DNA of 64,000 bases from JAOTZA01 sp965224065 (GCA_965224065.1 CBDCYF010000005.1:992001-1056000); one strand, 5' to 3'; counted from the stretch's first letter, positions 34,033-44,099 are shown. The notes: generated from the letters alone by a model not told the origin. Numbers and translations: made by a program.

Positions 34033-35571
34033 ATGACCGTCGAAACCGCCACTCACTCCACCGACCTGCTCGACTCCCTCGGTCTTCAAGCCGAGAACCC
34101 GGGTGTGTTTGCCGGCCGGTGGCTGGACTCGTCCGGCCCCGCCATCGCCTCGATCGATCCGGCCACCGGAGAGACCATCGCTTCGGTTCGAACCGCCGGA
34201 CCCGAGGAGTACGAGGAGGCGGTCCGCGTCTCGGTCGAGGCGTTCGAGCAGTGGCGCACCTGGCCGGCACCCAAGCGCGGCGAGGTCGTGCGGCTGCTGG
34301 CCGAGGAGCTGCGGCGGCACAAGGACGATCTCGGCAGGCTGGTCACCGTCGAGATGGGCAAGGTCCTGTCGGAGGGTCTGGGCGAGGTCCAGGAGATGAT
34401 CGATATGGCCGATCTTGCGGTCGGCATGTCGAGGCAGCTCTACGGCCTGTCGATGCACTCCGAGCGGCCCCAGCACCGTATGTACGAGCAGTGGCACCCC
34501 CTAGGACCCATTGGCATCATCACCGCCTTCAACTTCCCGGTGGCGGTGTGGGCGTGGAACGCCATGGTGGCGGCGGTGTGCGGTGACTCGATGATCTGGA
34601 AGCCGTCGGAGAAGACGCCGTTGACCGCGGTGGCCGTAACCCGTATCGCCGCCCGCGTCCTGGACGACGCCGGCGCCCCGCCGATCTTCAACCTGGCGAT
34701 CGGCAACCGGCATCAGGTCGGCGAGCCGATGACCGCCGACCCACGGATTCCGCTGGTCTCGGCGACCGGCTCGGTGGCCATGGGGCGGGCGGTCGGACAG
34801 GCCATGTCCAAGCGTCTCGGCCGGAGCTTGCTGGAGCTGGGTGGCAACAACGCCATCGTGGTGATGGACGACGCCGATCTGGACCTCACGCTGCGTGGTG
34901 TCTTGTTTGCCGCCGTGGGGACGGCAGGTCAGCGTTGCACCAGCCTCCGCCGGCTGTTTCTTCAAAAGGGCATCGCCGCCGAGATGAAGGCTCGCCTGCT
35001 CAAGGTGTATCCGTCGATCTCGATCGGCGATCCGCTCGACCCGGGCACGCTGATGGGCCCGCTGGTGGACCAAGGGGCGGTGGACGACATGATGGCGGCG
35101 CTCGACAAGGTTCGAGAGCAGGGCGGCTCGGTTCTCTACGGAGGCAAGGCGCTCACCGATCGGCCGGGCTTCTTTGTCGAGCCCACGCTGGTCGAAGCGA
35201 CCGCGGGTATGCCGATCACGTGCGACGAGACCTTTGCACCGATTCTCTATCTCTTCGAATTCGACACCCTCGACGAGGCGATCGAGGCGCACAACGCGGT
35301 GCCGCAGGGTCTCTCCTCGGCGATCTTCACCATGAACATGCGCTCGGCGGAAAAGTTTCTGTCCGCGGCCGGATCCGACTGCGGCATCGCCAACGTCAAC
35401 ATCGGCACCTCGGGCGCCGAGATCGGCGGCGCGTTTGGTGGCGAGAAAGAGACAGGCGGTGGCCGCGAGGCGGGCTCGGACTCCTGGAAGATCTACATGC
35501 GGCGCCAAACCTGCACGCTCAACTACGGCGAAGAGCTGCCGTTGGCGCAGGGTGTCGAGTTCGACGTCTAG
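34033..35571 (+). CDS. ALDH7-type (L-aminoadipate-semialdehyde) dehydrogenase
   Basis: NAD(P)-dependent oxidation of 2-aminoadipate semialdehyde to 2-aminoadipate. The 512 residues show GIITAFNFPVAVWAWN, LLELGGNNAIVVMDDADL with Glu268, and GTAGQRCTSLRRLF with catalytic Cys302, all antiquitin-like. The GAEIGGAFGGEKETGGGRE segment near the end is also typical of this branch. With lat it forms a two-gene lysine catabolic unit. Its stop TAG begins a 17-base sequence identical to part of the repeat at 9515. Confidence 0.92.
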   Translation: MTVETATHSTDLLDSLGLQAENPGVFAGRWLDSSGPAIASIDPATGETIASVRTAGPEEYEEAVRVSVEAFEQWRTWPAPKRGEVVRLLAEELRRHKDDLGRLVTVEMGKVLSEGLGEVQEMIDMADLAVGMSRQLYGLSMHSERPQHRMYEQWHPLGPIGIITAFNFPVAVWAWNAMVAAVCGDSMIWKPSEKTPLTAVAVTRIAARVLDDAGAPPIFNLAIGNRHQVGEPMTADPRIPLVSATGSVAMGRAVGQAMSKRLGRSLLELGGNNAIVVMDDADLDLTLRGVLFAAVGTAGQRCTSLRRLFLQKGIAAEMKARLLKVYPSISIGDPLDPGTLMGPLVDQGAVDDMMAALDKVREQGGSVLYGGKALTDRPGFFVEPTLVEATAGMPITCDETFAPILYLFEFDTLDEAIEAHNAVPQGLSSAIFTMNMRSAEKFLSAAGSDCGIANVNIGTSGAEIGGAFGGEKETGGGREAGSDSWKIYMRRQTCTLNYGEELPLAQGVEFDV

Positions 35572-35585
35572 CCTGAACTTCTCAC
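35569..35585. repeat. 17-nt partial copy of the 9515 repeat between convergent stops
   Basis: TAGCCTGAACTTCTCAC is identical to 9515-9531. TAG is the stop of the upstream gene, and the converging gene's stop begins at the last base. The 13-base gap is therefore entirely repeat sequence. Confidence 0.6.
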
Positions 35586-36649
35586 TAGCGCACGGTCTCC
35601 CGTTCGATCTTCCAAAGACCGTCCTCCCGGACCAGCGCGAGCGTCTTGATGACGGTGTCGCTGAACCGGCCCGAGGCGTAAGACTGCATCAGCTCGACCT
35701 CGCCACGATCGGTCTCGGCGCGAACATCCAGAATCGCCACCTTGACCTCGATCCACTCCGGGGCCGCCAGCCGCTCACGGCGCCGGCCCTCCCACTCCGG
35801 ACGCGATAGATCACCAGGCGGCTGGAACGAACGCGCGTAGAAACCGAGATAGTCGTCGGCTCGTTGCCCCGACCAGGCGGCGGCCCAGTCTTCGACCACC
35901 GCCAGGAGAGACCGTCCCGGCTCCACGCGATCGATCTCGGGCGGCCGCGCGCCCGCGGACGAGGCGCTCTGAGACGGCTCTCCCGCGGACGGCGCCTCCT
36001 CCGCGCTCGTGCCCGCGGTCTCGAGGGCCACTGCCCCGGCCGGTTCTCCATCGCCCCCCTCGGGTAGCGCCTGCTGTCTCACCAGCTCAAAAAACTCTTT
36101 CAGGCTTTGATTCTCACCGACCAGCTCGTCGACGCGCTCGCTGAGAACCTCGTTCTCCGCCAGCGTGCCTTCCAGATCGGCCGTCGCCGCGCGGCGCTTC
36201 TCTTCCACCGTCCCTAGCCGCTCGCGAGTGCTCTCCAGCTCTTCCTCGAGCGCCCTCCGCTCGGACTCGCTCTGCTCCAACTGCTGCGCCAGTTGCCCTC
36301 GGGCTCCACGCAGGTCCGCCACCTCGCGCTCGAGCTCCGCGACCCGGGCGGCGAGTTGGGCGCCGTTGGCGATCTCGGCCTGTGCTTGGACGAGCTGGGC
36401 GGCGAGGTCTGTCTGTTCTCTCTCACTTTCCTCGAGCCTCGAGTTGACCACGGCGATCTGCCTCGCCAGCCCCTCGAGTCCCAGCCGTAGCTTCTGAAAA
36501 GTCGCCGCCGGATCCGCGGGAGCCTCGCCGGCCTCCGCGGTCTCCTCGGCCGGCGCCTGACCGGGCTCCTCCACCGGCACCGGGCGAGCCCACCCCAAGG
36601 AGAAAAGGACGCAGACCGCCAAGACACTCTTGAAGAACTTTGCTGTCAT
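35585..36649 (-). CDS. exported coiled-coil protein with C-terminal Cds6/NTF2-like domain
   Basis: From ATG 36649 the 354 residues have a signal peptide (FKSVLAVCVLFSLGWARP), an Ala/Glu/Pro-rich stretch, a long coiled coil (about residues 50-200, heptads such as LAARVAELEREVADLRG), a Ser/Ala linker, and a C-terminal domain VVEDWAAAWSGQRADDYLGFY to LVREDGLWKIERE. That pattern fits the NTF2-like fold attached to some L,D-transpeptidase and TPR proteins. It is likely periplasmic and envelope-related, with no enzymatic motif. A TTG nine bases upstream is an alternative start. Confidence 0.82.
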   Translation of the reverse strand: MTAKFFKSVLAVCVLFSLGWARPVPVEEPGQAPAEETAEAGEAPADPAATFQKLRLGLEGLARQIAVVNSRLEESEREQTDLAAQLVQAQAEIANGAQLAARVAELEREVADLRGARGQLAQQLEQSESERRALEEELESTRERLGTVEEKRRAATADLEGTLAENEVLSERVDELVGENQSLKEFFELVRQQALPEGGDGEPAGAVALETAGTSAEEAPSAGEPSQSASSAGARPPEIDRVEPGRSLLAVVEDWAAAWSGQRADDYLGFYARSFQPPGDLSRPEWEGRRRERLAAPEWIEVKVAILDVRAETDRGEVELMQSYASGRFSDTVIKTLALVREDGLWKIERETVR

Positions 36650-36698
36650 CGAATTCAACCCGAGCTGCGCAATCCGAGTCTATACGCGGCCCCGGGTG

Positions 36699-37598
36699 CT
36701 ACTCCTCGGCCTGCAGCAAACCCGCAACCACCCGAAGCGCGTTTTCCACCACGTCGATCTGAATCGGACCGTCCGACTGAAAGACGGCTTCGCCGTCGGC
36801 GTTGACCTCGAGTTCTCGATCCAGCTCGATCCGGGCCGAACGGGTTGGCCGGATCATCACCGCCGGATGCCCCACATGCGTCCCGCGATAGATCTTGGAG
36901 AAAAGACGCACCAGGGTCATCCGCGACATGGGCTTCCCCAGCGCCAGATCGAGGCGGCCGTCGTCCGGCCGCGCTGACGGGGTGAGCTGCATTCCCCCAC
37001 CCATCCGATTGCAGTTGGTGACATTGACCAGCAAGGCGGGTCCCTCGAAACTCCCGCCGTCGTATCGCACACGGTAGAACGGCGGCTTAAAGGCCACAAG
37101 CGTCCGCAGCACGCCGTAGGGATAGGCCAACGGACCCTTGAGGAAACTCTGAGCGTTGGCGACCCGCCCCGCCTCGCTGTCGAAGCCGACGCCACAGTAG
37201 AGCGCGTAGTAGCGGTCGTTGGCACGGCCGAGATCGATCGCGCGAGGAGACGACTCGACCGCGTGAGACAGAGCGGCGCGCCAGTCCATCGGCACTCCCA
37301 GCGTCGTGGCCAGATCGTTTCCCCGGCCCAGGGGGAGCAAACCCAGCGCGCAAGACGAGCCGGCCAGGCCCTGGATCAGATGATGAAAAGTGCCGTCGCC
37401 ACCCGCTGCGACCAGACGCTCGGCGCCCGCGTCGACGGCCTCGCGAGCGAACGCGGTGAGGTCCGAGGCGGAAGTACTGACATGCAGAGTACCTCCCAGA
37501 TCGGAAACCCGGCGGCGCAGCTCCTCGACGATCTTGCGGCTACGTCCACGCCCGGCGCTCGGATTGACGACAAACCGGATCTCGCCACCACCGGGCAT
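36699..37598 (-). CDS. diacylglycerol/lipid kinase family protein
   Basis: Member of the DAGK/sphingosine kinase-like family that phosphorylates lipid hydroxyls. The 299 residues open with IRFVVNPSAGRGRS, then LVAAGGDGTFHHLIQGL with the nucleotide-binding GGDGT, and LGLLPLGRGNDLATTLG. The C-terminal NADGE motif is present. It shares its direction with the coiled-coil gene downstream, 49 bases away. The lipid substrate is not predictable. A GTG three bases upstream is also open. Confidence 0.9.
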   Translation of the reverse strand: MPGGGEIRFVVNPSAGRGRSRKIVEELRRRVSDLGGTLHVSTSASDLTAFAREAVDAGAERLVAAGGDGTFHHLIQGLAGSSCALGLLPLGRGNDLATTLGVPMDWRAALSHAVESSPRAIDLGRANDRYYALYCGVGFDSEAGRVANAQSFLKGPLAYPYGVLRTLVAFKPPFYRVRYDGGSFEGPALLVNVTNCNRMGGGMQLTPSARPDDGRLDLALGKPMSRMTLVRLFSKIYRGTHVGHPAVMIRPTRSARIELDRELEVNADGEAVFQSDGPIQIDVVENALRVVAGLLQAEE

Positions 37599-37724
37599 CA
37601 CTGAATGATACCGGGCTCTCTCAGAGCTGCAGCAATACTCCTACCTAAGTCGCCTAGGCTCCGTGCGAAGTCTCCGCAGGGCACGGCCCGCGCTACCCGG
37701 ACTCCGTTGACCTAGAGGCACGGG

Positions 37725-37805
37725 CCTCGGTTTCCCTCGCGCCGGACCGTACTGTGGCCTCGGCAGGGAATGCCGTGCGCTCGGTCAAACGGCCCTGCTG
37801 GAGCC
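37725..37805. repeat. 80-nt dispersed repeat, copy B
   Basis: CCTCGGTTTCCCTCG (37725-37739), TGCGCTCGGTCAAAC (37776-37790) and TGGAGCC at the end match copy A at 22321-22400 in order and spacing. The intervening bases differ at about 20 positions. Confidence 0.65.
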
Positions 37806-38008
37806 TCCGCACGGAGCCTGGCTCGCCTCGTAGCTCGCTGCTCTATCTCGATATCGCAATCCGGGCCCCCGAACTCCGCGAAAACCGGATGGGAGCAAAC
37901 ATCTCGCCCAGCCCGAGCCGTAGGCGGCGCAAGCTCCGCCAGGAAAGTCTGAGTGAGCGCACTCCCGTCGACGGAAGGTCTCTATGGGTCCGGCGCGAGC
38001 GAAGCCGA

Positions 38009-38047
38009 GGCGCGAGCTAGGGATGTGAAGTCCGGGAAGCTCGCGCC
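38009..38047. terminator. hairpin downstream of mqnC
   Basis: GGCGCGAGCT and AGCTCGCGCC form a perfect ten-base stem around a 19-base loop, about 40 bases beyond the mqnC stop. There is no U-tract on the mqnC side, so it may instead protect the 3' end or be part of a repeat. Confidence 0.4.
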
Positions 38048-38087
38048 GTTCCCTGGGAGCCTGTGCCGCTGCGGCTCGAAGCACAGC

Positions 38088-39269
38088 TCAAGCCACGATC
38101 GGGAGCGGCGAGGCTAGGTCCCGGTTCTCGGGCGTGAGTGCCGAGCGATAGCGGGCCGCGATCTCGGCGGTGTCTTCGGGTGACACAAACCGCTCGTAGA
38201 GGTTCGTGCGCTGCCGCGGCTCGTAGCCCGCCGAGCGGATCAGGTGTTCCATCTCGGCCTGGCTCATCTTGTAGGCCGTGCCCGCCGCCGAGACCACATT
38301 TTCCTCGATCATGATCGAGCCCATGTCATCGGCGCCGAACTTGAGCGCCAACTGGCCGATCTTCTTGCCCTGGGTCACCCAACTGGTCTGGAAGTGCACG
38401 ATGTTGTCGAAAAAGAGGCGCGACACCGCCAGTGTTGTCAGGTACTCGTGGGCATAGGTCTCCGGGACGTCTTCCATCTCGGTGTGGTCGTGCTGGAAGG
38501 TCCACGAGATAAACGCGGTGAACCCGTCGGTCTCGTCCTGGAGATCGCGAATCCTCTGCATGTGCTCCACTCGGGCGTCGAGACCCTCCCCCATGCCGTA
38601 CATCATGGTCGAAGATGTGCGCAGCCCGTGCCGGTGCGCCTGGCGCATGATGTCCAGCCACTCATCGGAAGACGTCTTGCCATAGGCCAACACGTCCTTG
38701 CGCACGCTGTCCACGAGAATCTCGGCGCCACCGCCCGGGATCGACATCAGCCCGGCGTCTTTCAGTCGCCCGATGACGTCGTAAAAGCTCAGCCGCTCGA
38801 GCTTAGCGATGAACTTGATCTCGGGTGGAGAGAAGGCGTGAAGATGGACCGATGGGTAGCGCTCATGGAGATACCGCAGAAGCTCCTCGTAGTAGCTCAG
38901 CGGCAAGTCGGGGTGGACGCCGCCCTGCATCAGGATCCCCGTGCCGTTGAGCGCCAGGGTCTCCTCGACTTTCCGGCCGATCTCTTCAAAGGGAAGCAGA
39001 TAGCCCTCTTCGTCCCCGGGCTCGCGGTAGAAGGCGCAGAACCGGCACTTGTAGACACAGACGTTGGTGTAGTTGATGTTGCGGTCGATGTTGTAGCTCG
39101 CTACCCGCGGATCGTTGAAGCGGTTGCGGACCTCGTCGGCGGCCAGACCGAGCTCGATCAGATCGCCGTCGAGAAGCAAGGTGTGGGCGTCGCCGGCGGA
39201 GATCCGGCGCCCGGCCACGGCGTCGTCCATGATCTCGGAAACGCTCCGGTTCGAAGGCGCGTAGCTCAC
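38088..39269 (-). CDS. mqnC: cyclic dehypoxanthinyl futalosine synthase (radical SAM)
   Basis: Radical SAM enzyme that cyclises dehypoxanthine futalosine in the futalosine route to menaquinone. The 393 residues contain DRNINYTNVCVYKCRFCAFYR, quoted here in part as NYTNVCVYKCRFCAF, with the CxxxCxxC cluster motif, and ILMQGGVHPDLPLSYYEELL and MSIPGGGAEILVDSVR. The N-terminal sequence separates MqnC from its relative MqnE. mqnA lies 2.1 kb away on the same strand, across the vapBC and ligase genes. Confidence 0.93.
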   Translation of the reverse strand: MSYAPSNRSVSEIMDDAVAGRRISAGDAHTLLLDGDLIELGLAADEVRNRFNDPRVASYNIDRNINYTNVCVYKCRFCAFYREPGDEEGYLLPFEEIGRKVEETLALNGTGILMQGGVHPDLPLSYYEELLRYLHERYPSVHLHAFSPPEIKFIAKLERLSFYDVIGRLKDAGLMSIPGGGAEILVDSVRKDVLAYGKTSSDEWLDIMRQAHRHGLRTSSTMMYGMGEGLDARVEHMQRIRDLQDETDGFTAFISWTFQHDHTEMEDVPETYAHEYLTTLAVSRLFFDNIVHFQTSWVTQGKKIGQLALKFGADDMGSIMIEENVVSAAGTAYKMSQAEMEHLIRSAGYEPRQRTNLYERFVSPEDTAEIAARYRSALTPENRDLASPLPIVA

Positions 39270-39343
39270 GCGAGTACTCTAAGGAAAGCCCCGAGCTGAG
39301 GCAAGAACGTGAGTTCTGATCGGGTCTCAGTGTATACCTTATA

Positions 39344-39357
39344 ACCATAATTATGGT
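39344..39357. promoter_or_regulatory. palindromic operator of vapBC
   Basis: ACCATAATTATGGT is a perfect 14-base palindrome, 11 bases before the vapB ATG, in an AT-rich patch that includes TATAAC (39339-39344), a plausible -10. Binding by the VapB-VapC complex is the usual autoregulation for the family. Confidence 0.65.
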
Positions 39358-39368
39358 ATTATGGGTTC

Positions 39369-39626
39369 ATGAAAACCACCATCGACCTGCCGGATGAGTT
39401 GTTGATCGCGGCCAAGAAGAAGGCTGCCGAAGAAAAAACCAGCTTGCGGAGCCTCTTTATGCGGAGCCTCCAGCGGGAGCTCGATCAGGCGCCCGATTTC
39501 GGCTCCCGTCCGATCCGTTGGGTCACCGTTGCCGGCGGCCTGCCGCCCGATCTCGACGTGGCAAGCCGCGAAGCCATGCATGACTGGATTCGCTCACGCT
39601 CCTCGAGTCGACCATCGCGCCAATGA
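39369..39626 (+). CDS. vapB: VapB-type antitoxin
   Basis: Small protein of 85 residues beginning MKTTIDLPDELLIAAKKKAAEE, a ribbon-helix-helix DNA-binding start as in many VapB antitoxins. The C-terminal half (LPPDLDVASREAMHDWIRSR) would wrap the toxin. It overlaps vapC by ATGA, and a perfect palindrome lies just upstream of it, as expected for an autoregulated toxin-antitoxin pair. Confidence 0.88.
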   Translation: MKTTIDLPDELLIAAKKKAAEEKTSLRSLFMRSLQRELDQAPDFGSRPIRWVTVAGGLPPDLDVASREAMHDWIRSRSSSRPSRQ

Positions 39627-40051
39627 TCGGGCTCGACACCAACCTGTTGATCTATGCCCATCGCCAAGCGGTCCCGGAGCACGAGTCGGCTCGGGCCGCG
39701 ATCGAGCAAGCCGCGGCCAGCGGTCGCGGGTGGGGTGTCGCGATCGCGGCCGTTGCCGAGTTCTGGAGCGTCGTGACTCACCCGGCCGCCTCCGGGCGGC
39801 CGTCGACGGCGAAAGAAGCTCGGGAGTTTGTCGACGCGCTGGCGGCGGCCGGGTGTCGGTTGTGGCGACCCGGCGCCCGATTTGGTGAGCGCCTGATCGA
39901 GGTCGCTGAGGACCTGGCGATTCAGGGTCCTCGGATCTTTGATCTACAAATTGCGCTGACCGCCTACGACAACAGCGCCGAAGAGATCTGGACCCACGAC
40001 CGCGACTTCCGCGCTTGTCCGGGTCTCGCCGTTCACGACCCGATCGGATAG
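39623..40051 (+). CDS. vapC: VapC-type PIN-domain toxin
   Basis: PIN-domain ribonuclease of 142 residues. MIGLDTNLLIYAHR provides the first catalytic Asp, AVAEFWSVV the conserved Glu, and IFDLQIALTAYDNS and WTHDRDF the later acidic residues, so the active site appears intact. VapC toxins cut tRNA or rRNA; the target is not predictable. It is coupled to the antitoxin by a four-base overlap. Confidence 0.9.
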   Translation: MIGLDTNLLIYAHRQAVPEHESARAAIEQAAASGRGWGVAIAAVAEFWSVVTHPAASGRPSTAKEAREFVDALAAAGCRLWRPGARFGERLIEVAEDLAIQGPRIFDLQIALTAYDNSAEEIWTHDRDFRACPGLAVHDPIG

Positions 40052-40061
40052 CGGAAGGCTC

Positions 40062-41165
40062 CTAGCAGCCTTCCAACGTCTCTTCGATGAGCAGGTCGAC
40101 CACCGCCGTCAACTCTCCGGTCTCTCGAAACACCGCCAGCTGCCGGTCGGCGCTGGTGCCCTCGGTGAGGATGGTGTTGACGTACTCGACATTCTGGCGG
40201 GTTCCCAGCTCATCGACCACGTCGTCGACAAACTCGAGCAGTTCGCCGATGATCTCAGGAGCCGGCACCTCTTCCTGCTTGCCGAAATCGATCAACTTGC
40301 CGGCCAGACCGTAGCGCACTGCCCGCCACTTGTTCTCTTCGATCAGGTGGTGCCGGTAGCGCCGGAAGGTCTGGTTCACCTGTCTGAGCTTGATCAGCTT
40401 GGCGACGATCGCCTGGATGAGGGCCGCGAGGCAAATGGCCTCGTCGAGCTTGGTGCAGATGTCGGTGACCCGAAATTCGATGGTCGGGAACTTCGGGTGT
40501 GGCCGGATGTCCCACCAGATCCGGGTCGGATCCTCGATGCTGTTGGTCCGCAGCAGGGTCTCGATAAAGCCCTCGTAGTCGGCCCATGAGGTGAAGTCCG
40601 GCGGCGGCCCCGAGCGCGGGAGATTCTCGAACACGATCGAGCGGTAGGACTTGAGACCCGTTTCGCGGCCGTGCCAGAAGGGCGAGCTGGTCGAGAGCAC
40701 CAGCAGATGCGGCAGGAAGTACCGCGCCTGGTCCATGATGTCGATCCGCAGGTCGCGATCCTCGATCCCCACGTGGACGTGCATCCCAAAGATCAGCATC
40801 CGTTTGGCGAGGTCGGCCAGCGCCTCCCGGTGCTTGGCATAGCGCTCCTTGTCGGTGATCGCCTGATCGCTCCACTTGGAGAAAGGATGGGTGCTGGCGG
40901 CGGCCATCTTGAGGCCATGACCGGCCGCCACGTCGGCCACCGCCCGACGCAGTCGCGCCAGCTCGGACCGGGCCTGTTCCATGTCGTGACAGATGGTGCT
41001 ACCGACCTCGATCTGCGACTGCATGAACTCGGGCTGAATCTGGTCGCGGAGCACGACCTGCCCTTCCTCCAGAAGCTCCTGCACGTACGACGTGAGCTCC
41101 CGGGTCTCCGCGTCGATGATCTGGTACTCCTCTTCGATTCCGATCGTGAGCTTGGGTAAGGCCAT
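40062..41165 (-). CDS. YbdK/GCS2-family carboxylate-amine ligase
   Basis: Glutamate-cysteine ligase type 2 family, ATP-dependent formation of gamma-glutamyl-type amides. The 367 residues begin MALPKLTIGIEEEYQIID and include IQPEFMQSQIEVGSTICHD, the metal-site-like MHVHVGIED, and WWDIRPHPKFPTIEFRVTD. GGGAGGG lies before ATG 41165. YbdK has weak gamma-glutamylcysteine ligase activity; the true substrate of this branch is unknown. It stands alone, convergent with vapC. Confidence 0.88.
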   Translation of the reverse strand: MALPKLTIGIEEEYQIIDAETRELTSYVQELLEEGQVVLRDQIQPEFMQSQIEVGSTICHDMEQARSELARLRRAVADVAAGHGLKMAAASTHPFSKWSDQAITDKERYAKHREALADLAKRMLIFGMHVHVGIEDRDLRIDIMDQARYFLPHLLVLSTSSPFWHGRETGLKSYRSIVFENLPRSGPPPDFTSWADYEGFIETLLRTNSIEDPTRIWWDIRPHPKFPTIEFRVTDICTKLDEAICLAALIQAIVAKLIKLRQVNQTFRRYRHHLIEENKWRAVRYGLAGKLIDFGKQEEVPAPEIIGELLEFVDDVVDELGTRQNVEYVNTILTEGTSADRQLAVFRETGELTAVVDLLIEETLEGC

Positions 41166-41266
41166 GCCAAGTCCCTCCCTCGTTCTCTCTGGATGGCCCT
41201 GAGAATACTGGATTCGCCGGCCGGGCGCATGACACCGGTGTTCGGGGGCGCCGGCCGTTTCGCGGG

Positions 41267-41347
41267 AGACGGGCGGGGGCAAGCCCCGCCCCTACGAAGT
41301 GGATACGGCACAAACCGTGTAGGGGCGGGGCTTGCCCCCGCCCGTCT
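41267..41347. repeat. paired REP-like inverted repeat (29-bp arms)
   Basis: The left arm AGACGGGCGGGGGCAAG continuing to CCCCTAC (41267-41295) and the right arm GTAGGGGCGGGGC to CCGCCCGTCT (41319-41347) are perfect complements with a 23-base loop. Each arm is itself the REP-like palindrome also seen at 19682. It lies in the 245-base gap upstream of the ligase gene and after mqnA; no gene is seen there. Confidence 0.8.
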
Positions 41348-41410
41348 TCGATCGGTTTGGCTGGCCTTCTCCGACGACCCCTGGCAGCTAGAAAACCGCG
41401 TTCGGCGCTA

Positions 41411-42199
41411 TCAGAGCATCCGCAACGGCCGGACCTCGTCGATCAGACCGTGGGCGTGGGCGCGGCGGTAATACTCCTCCAGACCGGCGATCTCTTCGTC
41501 GCCAAGCCGAAAGTGGAGGCTCTCGGTCAGGTATTCGAGGACAGAGCCCGGATCCAGACCCAGCTCGGCGGCCGCTTCCGCCGCGAGGTCTTCGACATGC
41601 GTGAGCCCCGCGGCCAGGCTCTTCTCGAAGGGGGCGACGAGATCGGTCGTCTCGGCCCCCGGACGAACCGCCCACACCGCAAACACAAAGGGCCGCTCGG
41701 TCAGCCGGCGCCACTCATGGGCCAGATCCAGGACCTCCAGCCCTTCTCGGTCCACCCGCAGGGCCGGGTCGCCGATCAAGAGAGCGGCGTCATTTCTTTC
41801 CAACATCGCATCGAGATCCGGTGCCGCCTGAGCCGTCTCGACGTCGAGCCCATAACGATCACGCAGGATAATCCGCACCAACGCCGCCGATGTGCGGCTG
41901 TTCTCGTCCAGCGCCAGGGTGCGGATCCGGGCCACCGGCACGCGTGAGACCAGGATGACGCTCCGCACCTCGCGCTCGGCCCCCACACAAAGACCGGGCA
42001 AGATCGAGAGGTCGGAAATCCTCTGGTACTCGATCGACGGGATCAGCCCGATGTCGATCTCACCCGCGGCCAGCAGCCGCGCCACCGTCGCCGGGGGCTC
42101 GTAGAGCGCGTCAAAGCGATCGGCGAGGTCGCCGGCGAGAAACGACCAGGCGAGCGGTTTGGAGTTGAGGTAATCGACGATGCCGACGCGGAGCTTCAC
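41411..42199 (-). CDS. mqnA: chorismate dehydratase
   Basis: Dehydrates chorismate to 3-enolpyruvylbenzoate, the first committed step of the futalosine menaquinone route. The 262 residues begin with KLRVGIVDYLNSKPLAWSF and carry EIDIGLIPSIEY, the LDENSRTSAALVRI region and DAALLIGDPAL, all MqnA features of a periplasmic-binding-protein-like fold. It lies three bases after rho, so the two are likely co-transcribed. Together with mqnC it identifies the pathway. Confidence 0.94.
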   Translation of the reverse strand: MKLRVGIVDYLNSKPLAWSFLAGDLADRFDALYEPPATVARLLAAGEIDIGLIPSIEYQRISDLSILPGLCVGAEREVRSVILVSRVPVARIRTLALDENSRTSAALVRIILRDRYGLDVETAQAAPDLDAMLERNDAALLIGDPALRVDREGLEVLDLAHEWRRLTERPFVFAVWAVRPGAETTDLVAPFEKSLAAGLTHVEDLAAEAAAELGLDPGSVLEYLTESLHFRLGDEEIAGLEEYYRRAHAHGLIDEVRPLRML

Positions 42200-42202
42200 G
42201 CC

Positions 42203-43484
<1,282 letters not shown>

Positions 43485-43501
<17 letters not shown>

Positions 43502-44099
43502 GACGTGTCCTCGGTTGGTTATCGAGAAAGCTCGTGATGACCCGCCAGATCTCGCGGGCACCCTCTCCAGTGACGGCCGAAAACGGAATCACTTCTGTGT
43601 CGGTATTTAATCCCAGCTCGCGCCGGATTCCGGCGAGTGCCATCTGCCTGCGTCCGCGGGAGACTTTGTCCACCTTGGTGGCGACGACGGCCGGCTCGAC
43701 GCCCAGCGAATCCAGATACTCGGCGGCTTGAACGTCGAGCGGTGTAGCCCCCACCTTGCCGTCGACCAGTTGGAAGACCAGACCGCCCGTCTGGCGCCGC
43801 AGATACTTCTCCATCAACGCCGTCCACGAGCGGCGCTCGCTCTTGGAGACCTTGGCGTATCCGTACCCGGGTAGATCCACAAAATAGAAACGCTCGTTGA
43901 TCAGAAAGTAGTTGATCGCCCGAGTCCGCCCGGGCGACGAGCTGATGCGCGCCAGCCCCTTCCGACCCACGAGCCGGTTCAAGAGGCTCGACTTGCCGAC
44001 GTTCGAACGGCCGACAAACGCCACTTCGGCCAGGCCGTCGCGGAGGAAGTCCTCGGCCCGAACCGCCGAGCGAACGTATCGCGCAGTGAGGACCTTCAA
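43485..44099 (-). CDS. engB: ribosome biogenesis GTPase YihA/YsxC/EngB
   Basis: Essential GTPase in large-subunit assembly. The 204 residues show the G1 loop AFVGRSNVGKSSLLNRL, switch region SSSPGRTRAINYF, G3 FVDLPGYGYAKV, G4 VATKVDK and G5 FSAVTGEG. The start is TTG 44099 (LKVLTARYVRS in codon terms). The stop lies inside the rho coding sequence, so the two genes are coupled in the order engB-rho-mqnA. Confidence 0.95.

Larger units (their letters stand above)
37599..38087. other. non-coding gap with repeat and hairpins
   Basis: No open frame here looks like a protein. The gap contains an inverted pair AGGCTCCGTGCG (37656) and CGCACGGAGCCT (37808-37819), which brackets repeat copy B, a small hairpin CGGCA-GGGAA-TGCCG (37761-37775), and a longer hairpin at 38009-38047. 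I saw no conserved RNase P, tmRNA or SRP signature, although an unrecognised RNA is possible. Confidence 0.6.

Noticed and set aside
37599..38087. Possible RNase P RNA or tmRNA (a GGAAAGTC-like string occurs at 37942)
   Set aside because: The surrounding conserved segments of RNase P RNA and tmRNA are not present, so the short match is chance.
40062..40071. CCTAGCAGCC, resembling the end of the transposable element at 25353
   Set aside because: Only ten bases match and they are the stop and last codon of the ligase gene; no partner repeat exists nearby.
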